DNA from: Salmonirosea aquatica
Lineage (GTDB): Bacteria > Bacteroidota > Bacteroidia > Cytophagales > Spirosomataceae
Assembly: GCF_009296315.1 (NCBI RefSeq)
Contig: NZ_WHLY01000002.1
Location: 6,360,501-6,424,500 of the forward strand
Direction: 5' to 3'
Length of the DNA: 64,000 nt
Of this stretch, positions 25,603 through 35,315 are shown piece by piece; position 1 is the first letter of the stretch, and each line of letters begins with the position of its first letter. Under the pieces are notes generated by a model, which had not been told where the DNA came from, searched no databases, and saw nothing but the letters and a program-made list of their open reading frames with translations. The translations under genes and the position numbers were made by a program.

Positions 25603-27723
25603 CTATACCCCCTTCATACTCAATGCAATCCGCTTTCGCGCCAAATCTATCTCCGTTACCCGTACCTTGACCGTTTGCTGCAAGCGGACCACTTCATTGG
25701 GATCTTTGACAAAGCGGTCGGCGAGTTGAGATACATGGACGAGGCCGTCCTGCTTCACGCCAATGTCCACAAAGGCCCCGAAAGCGGTGATGTTGGTTAC
25801 GATGCCGGGAAGTATCATCCCTTCGCGCAAATCGTCGACGGTGCGTACCTGTGCATCGAAAGCAAAGGTTTCTCGCTCGGCGCGCGGATCACGGGCGGGT
25901 TTTTCCAGTTCTTTCAGAATATCCTGCAAGGTAGGTAGGCCAATGTCGTCCGTGACGTAGCGACTGGGTTGAATCTGTTTCCGCAGCGCTTGATCCTGCA
26001 TCAGTTGGGGTATCGTGGCGTTCAAGTCTTTGGCCATTTGGGCCACTAGTTCGTAGCGTTCGGGATGCACGGCGCTGTTGTCCAGCGGATTTTTACTTCC
26101 CTCGATCCGCAGAAATCCGGCCGCCTGTTCAAAAGCTTTCGCTCCCAGGCGGGGTACCTTAAGGAGTTGCGCGCGGGACTGAAAACCACCCGCTTTGGCC
26201 CGGTAGTCCACGATGTTCTGCGCCAGCGCCGGGCCAAGTCCCGAAACATACCTTAGCAAATGCTTACTGGCCGTGTTGAGATTGACGCCCACGGAATTCA
26301 CGCAACTTTCCACTACGGTATCGAGGGTACCTTTCAAAGCAGATTGATCCACATCGTGCTGGTACTGCCCTACCCCAATGGACTTCGGGTCAATCTTGAC
26401 CAACTCCGCAAGTGGGTCCATCAAACGGCGACCAATCGAAATAGAGCCGCGCACGGTGACGTCCTTGTCGGGAAATTCCTCCCGGGCCACGTCGGAGGCC
26501 GAGTAAATGGAAGCTCCTTGTTCGCTCACCATATATACCTCCACCGCTCGCTCTTTGCCTAATGTGACCAGCAGTTTTCGGGTAAAATCTTCCGTTTCGC
26601 GACCCGCCGTACCGTTGCCGATCGCAACGGCTTCAATTTTTTCCGATTCCAGCAACCGTCGAAGTACCGTCTGTGCTTCGGTAGGCTTGTCGAACGGATA
26701 GATGACGGTATCCCGGATCAAGGTACCCTGCTCATCCAGCACCACCACTTTACAGCCCGTCCGAAAGCCGGGGTCGATGGCCAATACCCGCTTTTGCCCC
26801 AAGGGTGCGGCCAGCAGTAATTGCCGCAGGTTCTCGGCGAATATTTTGATGGCGTAAGCATCGGCTTTTTCCCGGGACAGGTTGGCAAATTCCGTTTCGA
26901 TGGCAGGTTTCAGAAGCCGTTTGTAGCTGTCTTTCAGTGCCAGTTCGATTTGCTCCTTGCCCAGGGGCGGACCGATCACAAATTGTCGACTCAGCGCGGA
27001 AATTGCCCGGTCTTCATCCGGCGAGATGCTGACACTCAGGTACCCTTCCTCCTCACCCCGGCGCAAAGCCAGCAAGCGGTGCGAAGGAATGCGGGCCAGG
27101 GGTTCCGAGAAATCGAAGTAGTCGCGGTACTTGGCACCCTCTTCTTCCTTTTTCTTCTTGACTTTGGCTATGATTACGGCATCCCGTTCAAAGAAGTTGC
27201 GCAGTCGGTTGCGGGCGTCGGCATTTTCGCTGATCCACTCGGCCATGATGTCGCGCGCGCCCTGCAAGGCATCCTCGACGGTAGGTACCTCTTTGTTCAA
27301 AAAAGCAGTAGCTTTTCGTTCCGGGTTCATTTCCTGGCCTTTAAAAATCGTCAGGGCCAGCGGTTCCAGGCCGCGCTCTACCGCCTGAACTGCCCGGGTT
27401 TTACGTTTTTGCTTGTAAGGCAGGTACAGATCTTCCAGCTCTGTCAGGCTGAAAACGCCTTCGATTTTTTTTCGTAGTTCGGCAGTCAGTTTTCCCTGTT
27501 CATCAATGGCTTTCAGAATGGCTTCGCGACGTTTTTCCACTTCCTGCTGTTTCTGCCAGGCATCTTTGAGGGTACCTATCTCCACTTCGTCCAGCCCGCC
27601 GGTAGCTTCTTTGCGGTAACGGGCAATGAACGGCAGCGTGGCGCCTTCCTCGAAAAGTTGAATAGTGTTTCGAACTTGCTTTTCTGAGATACCCGTCTGC
27701 CGGGCTATGTGGGAAAAATTCAT
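25603..27723 (-). CDS. Tex-family S1 RNA-binding protein
   Basis: A 706-residue Tex protein. Domains in order: N-terminal helical part (MNFSHIARQTGISEKQVRNT), the YqgF-like RNase H fold with RVLAIDPGFRTGCKVVV, helix-hairpin-helix motifs (YVSGLGPALAQNIVDYRA and a second at PRLGAKAFEQAAGFLRI), and a C-terminal S1 domain (GIVTNITAFGAFVDIGVKQD, ending RIALSMKGV). Tex binds nucleic acid and affects transcription and RNA processing. Length is normal. It lies downstream of the UvrD-type helicase gene on the same strand with a 48-bp gap. Confidence 0.95.
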   Translation of the reverse strand: MNFSHIARQTGISEKQVRNTIQLFEEGATLPFIARYRKEATGGLDEVEIGTLKDAWQKQQEVEKRREAILKAIDEQGKLTAELRKKIEGVFSLTELEDLYLPYKQKRKTRAVQAVERGLEPLALTIFKGQEMNPERKATAFLNKEVPTVEDALQGARDIMAEWISENADARNRLRNFFERDAVIIAKVKKKKEEEGAKYRDYFDFSEPLARIPSHRLLALRRGEEEGYLSVSISPDEDRAISALSRQFVIGPPLGKEQIELALKDSYKRLLKPAIETEFANLSREKADAYAIKIFAENLRQLLLAAPLGQKRVLAIDPGFRTGCKVVVLDEQGTLIRDTVIYPFDKPTEAQTVLRRLLESEKIEAVAIGNGTAGRETEDFTRKLLVTLGKERAVEVYMVSEQGASIYSASDVAREEFPDKDVTVRGSISIGRRLMDPLAELVKIDPKSIGVGQYQHDVDQSALKGTLDTVVESCVNSVGVNLNTASKHLLRYVSGLGPALAQNIVDYRAKAGGFQSRAQLLKVPRLGAKAFEQAAGFLRIEGSKNPLDNSAVHPERYELVAQMAKDLNATIPQLMQDQALRKQIQPSRYVTDDIGLPTLQDILKELEKPARDPRAERETFAFDAQVRTVDDLREGMILPGIVTNITAFGAFVDIGVKQDGLVHVSQLADRFVKDPNEVVRLQQTVKVRVTEIDLARKRIALSMKGV

Positions 27724-27771
27724 GGAAAATGCTTTAAGACGTAGGCAACAGCTCAGCTATTGCCTACCTTT

Positions 27772-30700
27772 TCAATTTACATGTATGGTACCTATTTTTT
27801 GATAAAGAAATACGCCTGGCCCTAGGATCCCTCCACTACTCCAGCCATTCCACCGCCGAATTCTCAAGGGTGAGGAGTGCCCCCGACAAAGCGGATGCCC
27901 CATCGACTGGTACGCTTGCAAGGCTCTACCGAGTTGGCGACGGGAATCGTCGCTACCCGTACCGGCCACGACATTCATGAGTGCTTCGCTACCATCGGGC
28001 AAGGACACCAGCCGGTCGGCGATGAGGATTTTGCCTTTGGGGAGCAGAAATTCTCGCTTCAGACGAATCTTGGCATTGGGGGCAAAGTAGGGTGAAAGGG
28101 ATTCAAGATTGAGCAATTCGGCCAGGGTACCCTGCAACCGCCCGGCTTCGCTGGCCTCCACAATGCCTTCGGTGGTCAATTGTCGGACTACCTTGGGAAT
28201 ATCCTGCTGAGTGCCGATCAGCGACAGCGCATAGCGCATTTTTTGCAGACGATCCTTCTTTTTTTCGAAAGTCTCCACGTCGAATATCCGGTCGGCCATC
28301 CGGCGCAGCCGCAGGCGGTCGGTACGGTCGGTACTGATGATAGTTTGCAGAGGAAAGCCTAAAGCGTCCCCTTTGGCGTGGCTATGGAAAATATCGCCCT
28401 GTCCCTCCCACAGTATGTACTGGCTTTGGGTCGGGTTCCAGGGTACCGGCGAAGCGGGGCTATTCAGATAGTCGTACAGCCAGCGATTTACCGCATTTTT
28501 GCTTTTTGAACTGTTCCAGTTTTCCGAATTCTTTGCCAGGATATACAACCGCTGTACTGGCCGGGTGAAGGCCACATAAAGTAAATTCAGATTTTCGAGT
28601 AAAGTGCGGGTCAGTTCATCGGCATAGTCAGGAGCCAGGGCCGTTTCCGAAAGTTCTTTCACCACCGAAACTACCGAACTATTCAGACGCCTGACTACTA
28701 TTTCCTCATCAGGTACCCCACTTTCAATAGTAAGCTCGGGCGCATCGACGTGCTCCATATCCACCCAAATCCGATCGCGGGTAGGATTGGACGTAAATTG
28801 CCAGTCGCAATTGGGTACGATCACCACGGGGTACTCCAGCCCTTTTGATTTATGGATCGTTGTGATGCGGAGGGCGTCCGCATTGGCGGGCACGGTGATG
28901 GAAATCTTGGCTTTGGCGGTTTCCCAGTAAGCCAGGAAGTCGGCCAGGTGATTGCTGCGCCGGGTACCGAATTCAAGAATCGCATCCATGAACCGGAACA
29001 GATAGGGGCCTTCGACCTGCGCATCGAACAGTTTGAAGCTCGTGATCAGCTTTTCGCATAATTCGTATACGCCCAACTGCCGTAAGCGGAAGGCACTCAG
29101 ATTCACCTCAAAAGCCTCGAAATAATGCAGAAACGAACCCGTGTCGCGTTCATTGCACATCCGGCGGATCTGCTCGTGCTGGGCAGAATCGGGGATTTTG
29201 GCCAAAATGACCCGATGAAAGAGGTAGGCTGCCTCGTACCTCGCCAGCGCGTGGTCGGGAGTCTGCAGTACCTGCATGAACGACACCAGCAGGTTGACCG
29301 TTTGGGAGTAAGTCAGCAGCAGGGAATCATCCGAGATTAGGGGGGTACCCCGTTCTTTCAAAGCCCCGGCAATGGCTGCTGCTTCGGTCTTTTTGCGGCA
29401 CAGAATGGCGACATCGCGCCAGTCGTAGCCTTTCACCCTCAGCTCGTCCACGAGCTCTAGGGTACGTTGTACCATTGGATCGACCGGGTTGGTGTCCGTT
29501 TCCTCCTGTTCCTGGAAAATGTTGATAAACTCGATCTGAATATGGCCGTGGGTACGTACGTCAGCGGTCATTTCCTGCTGAAAATGCTCATCAAATACCT
29601 GACCGACGGACGGATTCTCGTGCTGAACCGAATCCGCGATTTGCCGGAAAAAGCCGTTGTTAAAGGTCGTGACCTCGCGGAAGCTGCGGCGGTTGGTACG
29701 CAGATGCGCTACTTCAAGATTACTTTCCACGCCAAAGAGTCGCTCTTCGGTAAAGGGGCTATCGCCCAGAATCCCGGCGAGTTGGCCGATCTGGTTTTTC
29801 GACAGGTGGAGAATGAGATCCATATCGCCGCCCCGAAACCGGTAGATCGACTGCTTAGCATCGCCTACGATGAGGTTAAAATGCCCAAAACCCAGCGCAT
29901 TATCGATCAGCGGCAGCAGGTTAGCGAATTGGAGTTTGGAAGTATCCTGAAATTCGTCAACGAGAATATGGTTATACTTTTCGCCCAGCCGCTCGAATAT
30001 GAAAGGTACCGGCTCGCGGGCCACAATTTCCAGTACTTTCCGGTTGAAGTCGGAGATATGTACCTGGTTACCCTGCTTCAACAGGGCATCGAATTCTTTT
30101 CTGATTTCGCCCAGCAGGGACAGATTATACAGGTGCTTTTCGATTTGTTTAAAAAGAAAATACCGCTCCCGCTGCTGGGTTTGATGGGACAAGATACAGT
30201 GGTAAAGCTCTTCCAGTTTTCCTTTGATTTCCCCGATTCTAGCCTGATTGGCTTTGGTGGCTTTGCTGCCATTCCATTTGTCTTCTTCCAGATTCTTTAT
30301 AACCGAATCAGTCGCTAGTTTTTCCCACCATTCCTCGTTGTCCTCTATATCTGGGTTGAACTTTTGAAAATGCCCGATGATCCCCCTCTGCCCCCCGGCA
30401 AAATCACTCGTCTCCAATCCATTTTGTTGTACCAGAGCCACGGCTTCCCGCGCCAGTACCTTGCAGTAGGTATCCTGCGTGATGGAATCGAGGGTCTGTT
30501 TCATTTTTCCGCGAATGCCGATCCAGTCGGACATGGTCAGGTCTTTTACCTTCTGCATCGCTAGGTAGCTTTTCTCATTCAGCAGGTCGTAAGCGGCCTT
30601 ACGAATCCGGTGCGGCAGGCTACCCCAGCTTTTGCCCTCTTCGGCGCTTTCGCGGTAGTAGGTTTCGACCACTTCGGTCAGGATAGCTTCCCCTTCCTGG

Positions 30701-31227
30701 CCAATGCGGGCCAGCATCCGGTCGACCGCGTTGGCCAGCTGGTCGCTGTCTACCTGGGTTTCGAAGGCGAAAGGAATACCCAGTTCGTCCGTGAAGCTGC
30801 TTACGAGCCGCTGCGTAAACTTGTCGATGGTCATTACCGAAAAATCGGAGTACCGGTGCAGAATTTTTCGGAAAAGCTTCTGCGACCGAATCCGGTAGAG
30901 TTCGAGAGTTTGAGCGAATAAATCGGAATCGTCAGCTATTCCAGGGTACAGCTCCGTCACCAGATCGCGTAGCATGGGGTGTTTTTGCCCTTCCGGCGAA
31001 GAAAAGGCGCGCAGCATGGTCATGATACGCTCCTTCATTTCGCTGGCTGCGGCATTGGTAAACGTTACCGCTAGAATAGAACGAAAGTAGGTATCCGAAT
31101 CCGCCTGTAAGGCCAGCTTCAGGTATTCTTTGGTAAGGGTGTAGGTTTTTCCCGAACCGGCGGAGGAACTGTATACTTTGAACAATTGATAGTTGACAGT
31201 TGACAGTTGACAGTTGACAGTTGACAT
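27772..31227 (-). CDS. UvrD/AddA-like helicase, C-terminus frameshifted
   Basis: A superfamily 1 helicase of about 1150 residues, of the exodeoxyribonuclease V beta/AddA type used in recombination repair. Motif I is SSAGSGKTYT near the N-terminus, motif II HILVDEFQDTSKLQ, with QSIYRFRGGD and TTIHKSKGLEYPVV further on. The ATG at 31227 precedes 14 residues encoded by a heptamer array; TTG at 31185 directly before FKVYSS is the alternative start. The last 42 residues read as out-of-frame sequence. One extra G in the run at 27898-27901 would give MGASALSGALLTLENSAVE and a stop at 27836. The AddA nuclease signature DYKTG is replaced by VAGTG. Confidence 0.85.
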   Translation of the reverse strand: MSTVNCQLSTVNYQLFKVYSSSAGSGKTYTLTKEYLKLALQADSDTYFRSILAVTFTNAAASEMKERIMTMLRAFSSPEGQKHPMLRDLVTELYPGIADDSDLFAQTLELYRIRSQKLFRKILHRYSDFSVMTIDKFTQRLVSSFTDELGIPFAFETQVDSDQLANAVDRMLARIGQEGEAILTEVVETYYRESAEEGKSWGSLPHRIRKAAYDLLNEKSYLAMQKVKDLTMSDWIGIRGKMKQTLDSITQDTYCKVLAREAVALVQQNGLETSDFAGGQRGIIGHFQKFNPDIEDNEEWWEKLATDSVIKNLEEDKWNGSKATKANQARIGEIKGKLEELYHCILSHQTQQRERYFLFKQIEKHLYNLSLLGEIRKEFDALLKQGNQVHISDFNRKVLEIVAREPVPFIFERLGEKYNHILVDEFQDTSKLQFANLLPLIDNALGFGHFNLIVGDAKQSIYRFRGGDMDLILHLSKNQIGQLAGILGDSPFTEERLFGVESNLEVAHLRTNRRSFREVTTFNNGFFRQIADSVQHENPSVGQVFDEHFQQEMTADVRTHGHIQIEFINIFQEQEETDTNPVDPMVQRTLELVDELRVKGYDWRDVAILCRKKTEAAAIAGALKERGTPLISDDSLLLTYSQTVNLLVSFMQVLQTPDHALARYEAAYLFHRVILAKIPDSAQHEQIRRMCNERDTGSFLHYFEAFEVNLSAFRLRQLGVYELCEKLITSFKLFDAQVEGPYLFRFMDAILEFGTRRSNHLADFLAYWETAKAKISITVPANADALRITTIHKSKGLEYPVVIVPNCDWQFTSNPTRDRIWVDMEHVDAPELTIESGVPDEEIVVRRLNSSVVSVVKELSETALAPDYADELTRTLLENLNLLYVAFTRPVQRLYILAKNSENWNSSKSKNAVNRWLYDYLNSPASPVPWNPTQSQYILWEGQGDIFHSHAKGDALGFPLQTIISTDRTDRLRLRRMADRIFDVETFEKKKDRLQKMRYALSLIGTQQDIPKVVRQLTTEGIVEASEAGRLQGTLAELLNLESLSPYFAPNAKIRLKREFLLPKGKILIADRLVSLPDGSEALMNVVAGTGSDDSRRQLGRALQAYQSMGHPLCRGHSSPLRIRRWNGWSSGGILGPGVFLYQKIGTIHVN
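31183..31224 (-). repeat. heptamer array (TCAACTG)n at helicase N-terminus
   Basis: Six 7-bp units, 42 bp in all: four perfect CAGTTGA copies (31197-31224) followed by TAGTTGA and CAATTGA on the plus strand. On the coding strand it directly follows an ATG (31225-31227) and is in frame as exactly 14 codons. Gain or loss of one unit would shift the frame if that ATG is used. Confidence 0.9.
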
Positions 31228-31281
31228 CCGTTTTGTACGGTCCGACAGCATCAACTCAATTTAGCAATTCGACAATTTACG

Positions 31282-31305
31282 AAAAAAGCAGGCTTTCGCC
31301 TGCCT
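31282..31305 (-). terminator. intrinsic terminator of barrel gene
   Basis: GCAGGC (31288-31293) and GCCTGC (31298-31303) form a 6-bp GC-rich stem with a TTTC loop. On the minus strand the stem is followed by TTTTTT. It lies about 80 bp after the stop of the minus-strand barrel gene and before the helicase. Confidence 0.75.
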
Positions 31306-31380
31306 TGTTCAATAGAAAGAATCATGTACACCCCATCGGGCCGCAGGTAGGTCCTGTATGCCAAAGTAGGGTACCTTGCC

Positions 31381-31905
31381 TCACAAATTCAGCCGTACCC
31401 CGCCTGAAACATTAGGACTTGTGAAGAAAGGCCCAGGCAGGAGCTCGATGTAAAGCCCGCCTTCCAGGAATATCGACAGGCGGCCGTCGGGGAGAAAAAA
31501 CTCGAAGCCGCCCAAACCGGAGCCTCCCAGAGAGACATTTTTCTGATAGTTAATTTTCTGATTCTGCTGGTTGTCAGGATAGTATCGACGGCTGTTGACC
31601 TGGGGACCAAAACCGTAGTAAATGTGCGCCTTCTCGGAATTGAAAAGCGCATTGTGCCACAAATAATGCGCCTGGAACGAAAATCCAACACTTCGGTACA
31701 CTCCCTGCCGGTATTCGCGGTTGTTGGATAAAATACCCCCGTATGAACCTACCGTAACGTCGATGGCATTGACATTATTGAAATATTTCCGGATGTTGAC
31801 TCCCGATGGCTCACCCAGTTTTACGCCGACGGCCCAGTTGTCATATTGAGCCTGAGCCAGCGTGAAAGTAAAAATACAAAGCAGGGTAAGAATTATTTTT
31901 TTCAT
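31381..31905 (-). CDS. outer-membrane beta-barrel-like protein
   Basis: A 174-residue exported protein. The signal peptide MKKIILTLLCIFTFTLAQAQ is clear, and the rest is short amphipathic strands (WAVGVKLGEPSGVNIRKYF, INAIDVTVG-like, AHIYYGFGPQV, LSIFLEGGLYIEL) ending in VSGGVRLNL. This suggests a small barrel or barrel-like envelope protein. No partner or substrate is evident. It sits between hisC and the helicase with its own terminator. Confidence 0.65.
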   Translation of the reverse strand: MKKIILTLLCIFTFTLAQAQYDNWAVGVKLGEPSGVNIRKYFNNVNAIDVTVGSYGGILSNNREYRQGVYRSVGFSFQAHYLWHNALFNSEKAHIYYGFGPQVNSRRYYPDNQQNQKINYQKNVSLGGSGLGGFEFFLPDGRLSIFLEGGLYIELLPGPFFTSPNVSGGVRLNL

Positions 31906-31959
31906 AGCAATTTAAGTTTGACAGAACCTACTCCATGACAGGATTAGGGAAAAAGACCA

Positions 31960-33033
31960 CTATGCAATAACGGAATTTTGTTGAAATTTCTTTAATGCTT
32001 TCAGCAAAACCTCATTTTCAGCTTCGGTTCCTACGGTGATACGAAGGCAACCCGCACAAAGGGTCACTTTGCTCCGATCCCGGACGATGATGCGTTCATC
32101 GATCAGGTATTTCATGGTTCCCGCAGCGTTATCGAACTCCACCAGAAGGAAATTAGCGTCGCTGGGATGAATTTTCACAACCCCGGGCAACGTGCTCAGC
32201 GCCTGTGCCAAATTTTCCCGATCCGCCAGAATCTGCTTCACAAGTTCATTCTTGGTTTGCACATGGTCTAGCGCCTGGTACAGTAAATGCTGCGTGGGCC
32301 CGCTCAGATTGTAAGGCGGCTTGATCTTGTCCAGAATCGCGATCAACTCGGATGAAGCAAAACACATGCCCAACCGCAGGGAAGCAAGCCCCCAGGCTTT
32401 GGAAAAAGTCTGGAGTACCACCAGATTCGGGAATTCATCAAGCCGCTGATTCCAGGAAGTGATGGCGGCAAAATCAATGTAGGCTTCATCTACCACCACC
32501 AGTCCGTCGAAGGCATCAAGCAGCGTTTCAATGGCCTCAGGCTGTACCAGATTGCCCGAAGGATTATTGGGAGAGCATACCCAGATTAGTTTTGTATCCG
32601 GCCGAATAGCATTAAGTACCTTCTCAGTGTCGATCTGAAAATCGGTTGTGAGGGGTACCTTGATGATCTCCACATCGTTGATCGCCGCACTTACCTCATA
32701 CATTCCGTAAGTGGGTGGCAGTATGATCAGCGAATCCTGTCCCGGCGTACAGGTAGCCCGGACCAGCAGATCGATGGCTTCATCGCTCCCGTTGCCCAGG
32801 AAAATCTGTTCGGGTTTTACGCCTTTGATGGGTGCAAGTTTCTCTTTGGCCAGTACCTGATGCGGATCGGGGTAGCGGTTATAGTCTTTGGACAGTACGG
32901 ACCCCAGTGGATTCTCATTGGCATCCAGAAATACGCCGATCTTGCCCGTATACTCATCGCGCGCCGAGGAGTAGGGAGTCAGGTCGAAAATGTGGGGGCG
33001 AATGACGCGCCGGAGGTCAAAGGATTTTTTCAT
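31960..33033 (-). CDS. hisC: histidinol-phosphate aminotransferase
   Basis: A 357-residue PLP enzyme that converts imidazole acetol-phosphate to histidinol phosphate. The cofactor Lys212 lies in FSKAWGLASLRLG; GNGSDEAIDLL, PNNPSG and VVDEAYIDFA are the other fold-type I aminotransferase signatures. The gene overlaps hisD by 4 bp (33030-33033), indicating translational coupling. It is the last gene of the his run. Confidence 0.95.
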   Translation of the reverse strand: MKKSFDLRRVIRPHIFDLTPYSSARDEYTGKIGVFLDANENPLGSVLSKDYNRYPDPHQVLAKEKLAPIKGVKPEQIFLGNGSDEAIDLLVRATCTPGQDSLIILPPTYGMYEVSAAINDVEIIKVPLTTDFQIDTEKVLNAIRPDTKLIWVCSPNNPSGNLVQPEAIETLLDAFDGLVVVDEAYIDFAAITSWNQRLDEFPNLVVLQTFSKAWGLASLRLGMCFASSELIAILDKIKPPYNLSGPTQHLLYQALDHVQTKNELVKQILADRENLAQALSTLPGVVKIHPSDANFLLVEFDNAAGTMKYLIDERIIVRDRSKVTLCAGCLRITVGTEAENEVLLKALKKFQQNSVIA

Positions 33034-34313
33034 GCGTTTCTATCGGAAATCAGGGAATTCAACCGGATGCTGACCGCTTTTTTGTGCGCCTGCAGCGATT
33101 CGGCCTCAGCCATCGCTTCAACGGTGGGGCCGAGGTTTTTGATGCCTGATTCGGTAATGTGCTGTACCGTAATTTTCTTAACGAAGCTATCCAGCGACAC
33201 GCCGCTGTAGGCACGGGCAAAGCCGTTGGTCGGGAGGGTGTGGTTGGTACCCGAAGCGTAGTCGCCGCACGATTCAGGCGTATAGTTACCCAGGAATATC
33301 GACCCTGCGTTCGTGATTTTTTCGGATACCTGCTCGGCATCTTTAACGCTCAGAATCAGGTGCTCGGCCGCATATTCGTTCAACAGGTCGATTGCCTCCT
33401 CCGGGGTTTCCACCAGTATCGCCTTGCTGTTTTCGATAGCCTTGCGGGCCATGTCCCGCCGGGGAAGGGCTTCCAGTTGGGATGAAAGGGTGATATTCAC
33501 ACTACTCAGAAGTTTCTTACTGGTTGACACCAGCAGCACCTGACTATCGGCCCCGTGTTCCGCCTGGGAAAGCAAATCAGCCGCCACGAACGAAGGTACC
33601 GCCGTGTCATCCGCGTAGATAGCCACCTCGGAAGGCCCGGCGGGCATATCGATGGCGATCCCTTCCTTGCTGGCCAGCATTTTGGCCGCCGTAACGTACT
33701 GGTTACCAGGCCCGAATATCTTATACACTTTCGGTATGCTTTCAGTACCGTAGGCCAGAGCGGCAATGGCCTGCGCCCCCCCTACCCTAAAAGCCTTCGT
33801 TACGCCCACTAAACGGGCGGCGTACAGGATGGCCGGGTGATCGCTGGGTGTGCACAGGACCATCTCGCGGCAACCCGCCAATTGGGCGGGAATTCCCAGC
33901 ATCAGGACGGTGCTGAACAGCGGTGCCGTACCACCGGGAATGTAAATACCTACCTTTTCGATGCCCACGCTTTTGCGCCAGCAGGTAACACCCGGCATGG
34001 TTTCGATCTTCTCGACCGGCTGGCGCTGCGCTTCGTGAAATTTCTTGATATTCTGATAGGCCTGTTGGATGGCCTTCTTCAAATTTCCATCCAGGGTACC
34101 CTCCGCTTCATCAAAGGCGGCCTCCGGAAAAGCAATCTCCCCGAGTTCCTGCCGGTCAAATTCTAGGGCAAAATCCCGCAGCGCCTGGTCACCTTCCTGG
34201 CGAACCCGCTGCATGATCGGTGCCACCTTCTGTTCGATGTCGGCCAGATCCAGGGTAAGCCTCGCCAGCAGATAGGGCCATTCCGTGCGCTTGGGAAACG
34301 AAAGTATTTTCAT
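33030..34313 (-). CDS. hisD: histidinol dehydrogenase
   Basis: A 427-residue zinc- and NAD-dependent enzyme catalysing the last two oxidation steps of histidine synthesis. Signatures seen: YIPGGTAPLFSTVLMLGIPA, GVTKAFRVGGAQAIAALAYG, IFGPGNQYVTAAKML, IDMPAGPSEVAIYAD, SQAEHGADSQ and the metal/catalytic His region of GTNHTLPT. Length is standard. It is followed by hisC with a 4-bp overlap and preceded by hisG with a 104-bp gap. Confidence 0.96.
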   Translation of the reverse strand: MKILSFPKRTEWPYLLARLTLDLADIEQKVAPIMQRVRQEGDQALRDFALEFDRQELGEIAFPEAAFDEAEGTLDGNLKKAIQQAYQNIKKFHEAQRQPVEKIETMPGVTCWRKSVGIEKVGIYIPGGTAPLFSTVLMLGIPAQLAGCREMVLCTPSDHPAILYAARLVGVTKAFRVGGAQAIAALAYGTESIPKVYKIFGPGNQYVTAAKMLASKEGIAIDMPAGPSEVAIYADDTAVPSFVAADLLSQAEHGADSQVLLVSTSKKLLSSVNITLSSQLEALPRRDMARKAIENSKAILVETPEEAIDLLNEYAAEHLILSVKDAEQVSEKITNAGSIFLGNYTPESCGDYASGTNHTLPTNGFARAYSGVSLDSFVKKITVQHITESGIKNLGPTVEAMAEAESLQAHKKAVSIRLNSLISDRNA

Positions 34314-34417
34314 GGATTTATTTTGGGCGAAATGCGTACCCTTTGATCGCTGCTTTACTTAACCGTTCGGTGCGACCCGGTAAAAATCAAAGGTCGACAA
34401 TCGTACGTCATTTTATA

Positions 34418-35278
34418 CTACAAAATCATTTTTTCAATGGGAATCACCAGAATCCCCTCGGCTCCAGCCAGACGGATTTTCTCGATATTTTCCCAAAAAT
34501 CATTCTCATTGATCACCGAATGAATCGAACACCAGCCTTCGGTCGCCAACGGCATCACAGTAGGCGATTTCATGCCGGGTAGGAAACGTGTCACGGCTTC
34601 CACCGCTTCGTTGGGGCAGTTCAGCAGGATGTACTTATGGTTTTTGGCCGTCTGCACCGACTTGATCCTAAACAAGAGCTGATCCAGCAAATTCTGCTGA
34701 GTGCCGTTCAGATTGCGGCTGGCGATCATCACGGCCTCCGAACGGAAAATCACCTCGACTTCCTGCAGGCCATTGCTCAGCAGGGTACTTCCCGAGCTGA
34801 CAATGTCGCAGACCGCCTCGGCCAGGCCAATGCTGGGGGCTATTTCCACCGAGCCACTGATTTCGTGAATTTGCGCCGACACTCCATTTTCAGCCAGATA
34901 GGTACCCAACAAACGGGGATAGGACGTGGCAATGCTTTTGCCGTCCAGGTCATGAATGGATGTGTAAGGTACTCCCCTGGGAATACCAATGGATAGGCGG
35001 CATTTGGAAAAGCCCAGTCGATGTACCGTATCCACCTCGCGGTTTGTTTCTACCGATACATTTTCGCCCACGATACCGATATGGGCCACGCCATCTTCCA
35101 CGTAGCCGGGGATGTCGTCGTCACGGAGGAACAATATTTCGGCGGGGAAGTTCGAGGCGGCGGTTTTGAGTTTTCCCGCTCCGCTATCGAAGCGAATCCC
35201 GCATTCTTTGATCAATTTGAGCGAATCCTCACTGAGTCGCCCGGATTTCTGTACGGCAATGCGTAGTACTTCGTTCAT
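34418..35278 (-). CDS. hisG: ATP phosphoribosyltransferase, long form
   Basis: A 286-residue HisG, the first and committed enzyme of histidine synthesis. The catalytic half shows LRIAVQKSGRLSEDSLKL, DIPGYVEDGVAHIGIVGENV and the PRPP-binding segment CDIVSSGSTLLSNGLQEV. The C-terminal extension to residue 286 is the HisG_C allosteric domain of the long form, which gives feedback inhibition by histidine and does not need HisZ. The next gene upstream on the same strand is hisS, 37 bp away. Confidence 0.95.
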   Translation of the reverse strand: MNEVLRIAVQKSGRLSEDSLKLIKECGIRFDSGAGKLKTAASNFPAEILFLRDDDIPGYVEDGVAHIGIVGENVSVETNREVDTVHRLGFSKCRLSIGIPRGVPYTSIHDLDGKSIATSYPRLLGTYLAENGVSAQIHEISGSVEIAPSIGLAEAVCDIVSSGSTLLSNGLQEVEVIFRSEAVMIASRNLNGTQQNLLDQLLFRIKSVQTAKNHKYILLNCPNEAVEAVTRFLPGMKSPTVMPLATEGWCSIHSVINENDFWENIEKIRLAGAEGILVIPIEKMIL

Positions 35279-35315
35279 TGTATTGGCTTTCGGCTATTGG
35301 CTGTCGGCTGTTGAA

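Noticed and set aside
29467-30318. A 283-codon plus-strand frame
   Set aside because: Antisense to the UvrD/AddA-like helicase, in a region with its conserved motifs.
31183-31224. Possible CRISPR-like or satellite array
   Set aside because: Units are 7 bp with no spacers; it is a simple heptamer repeat.
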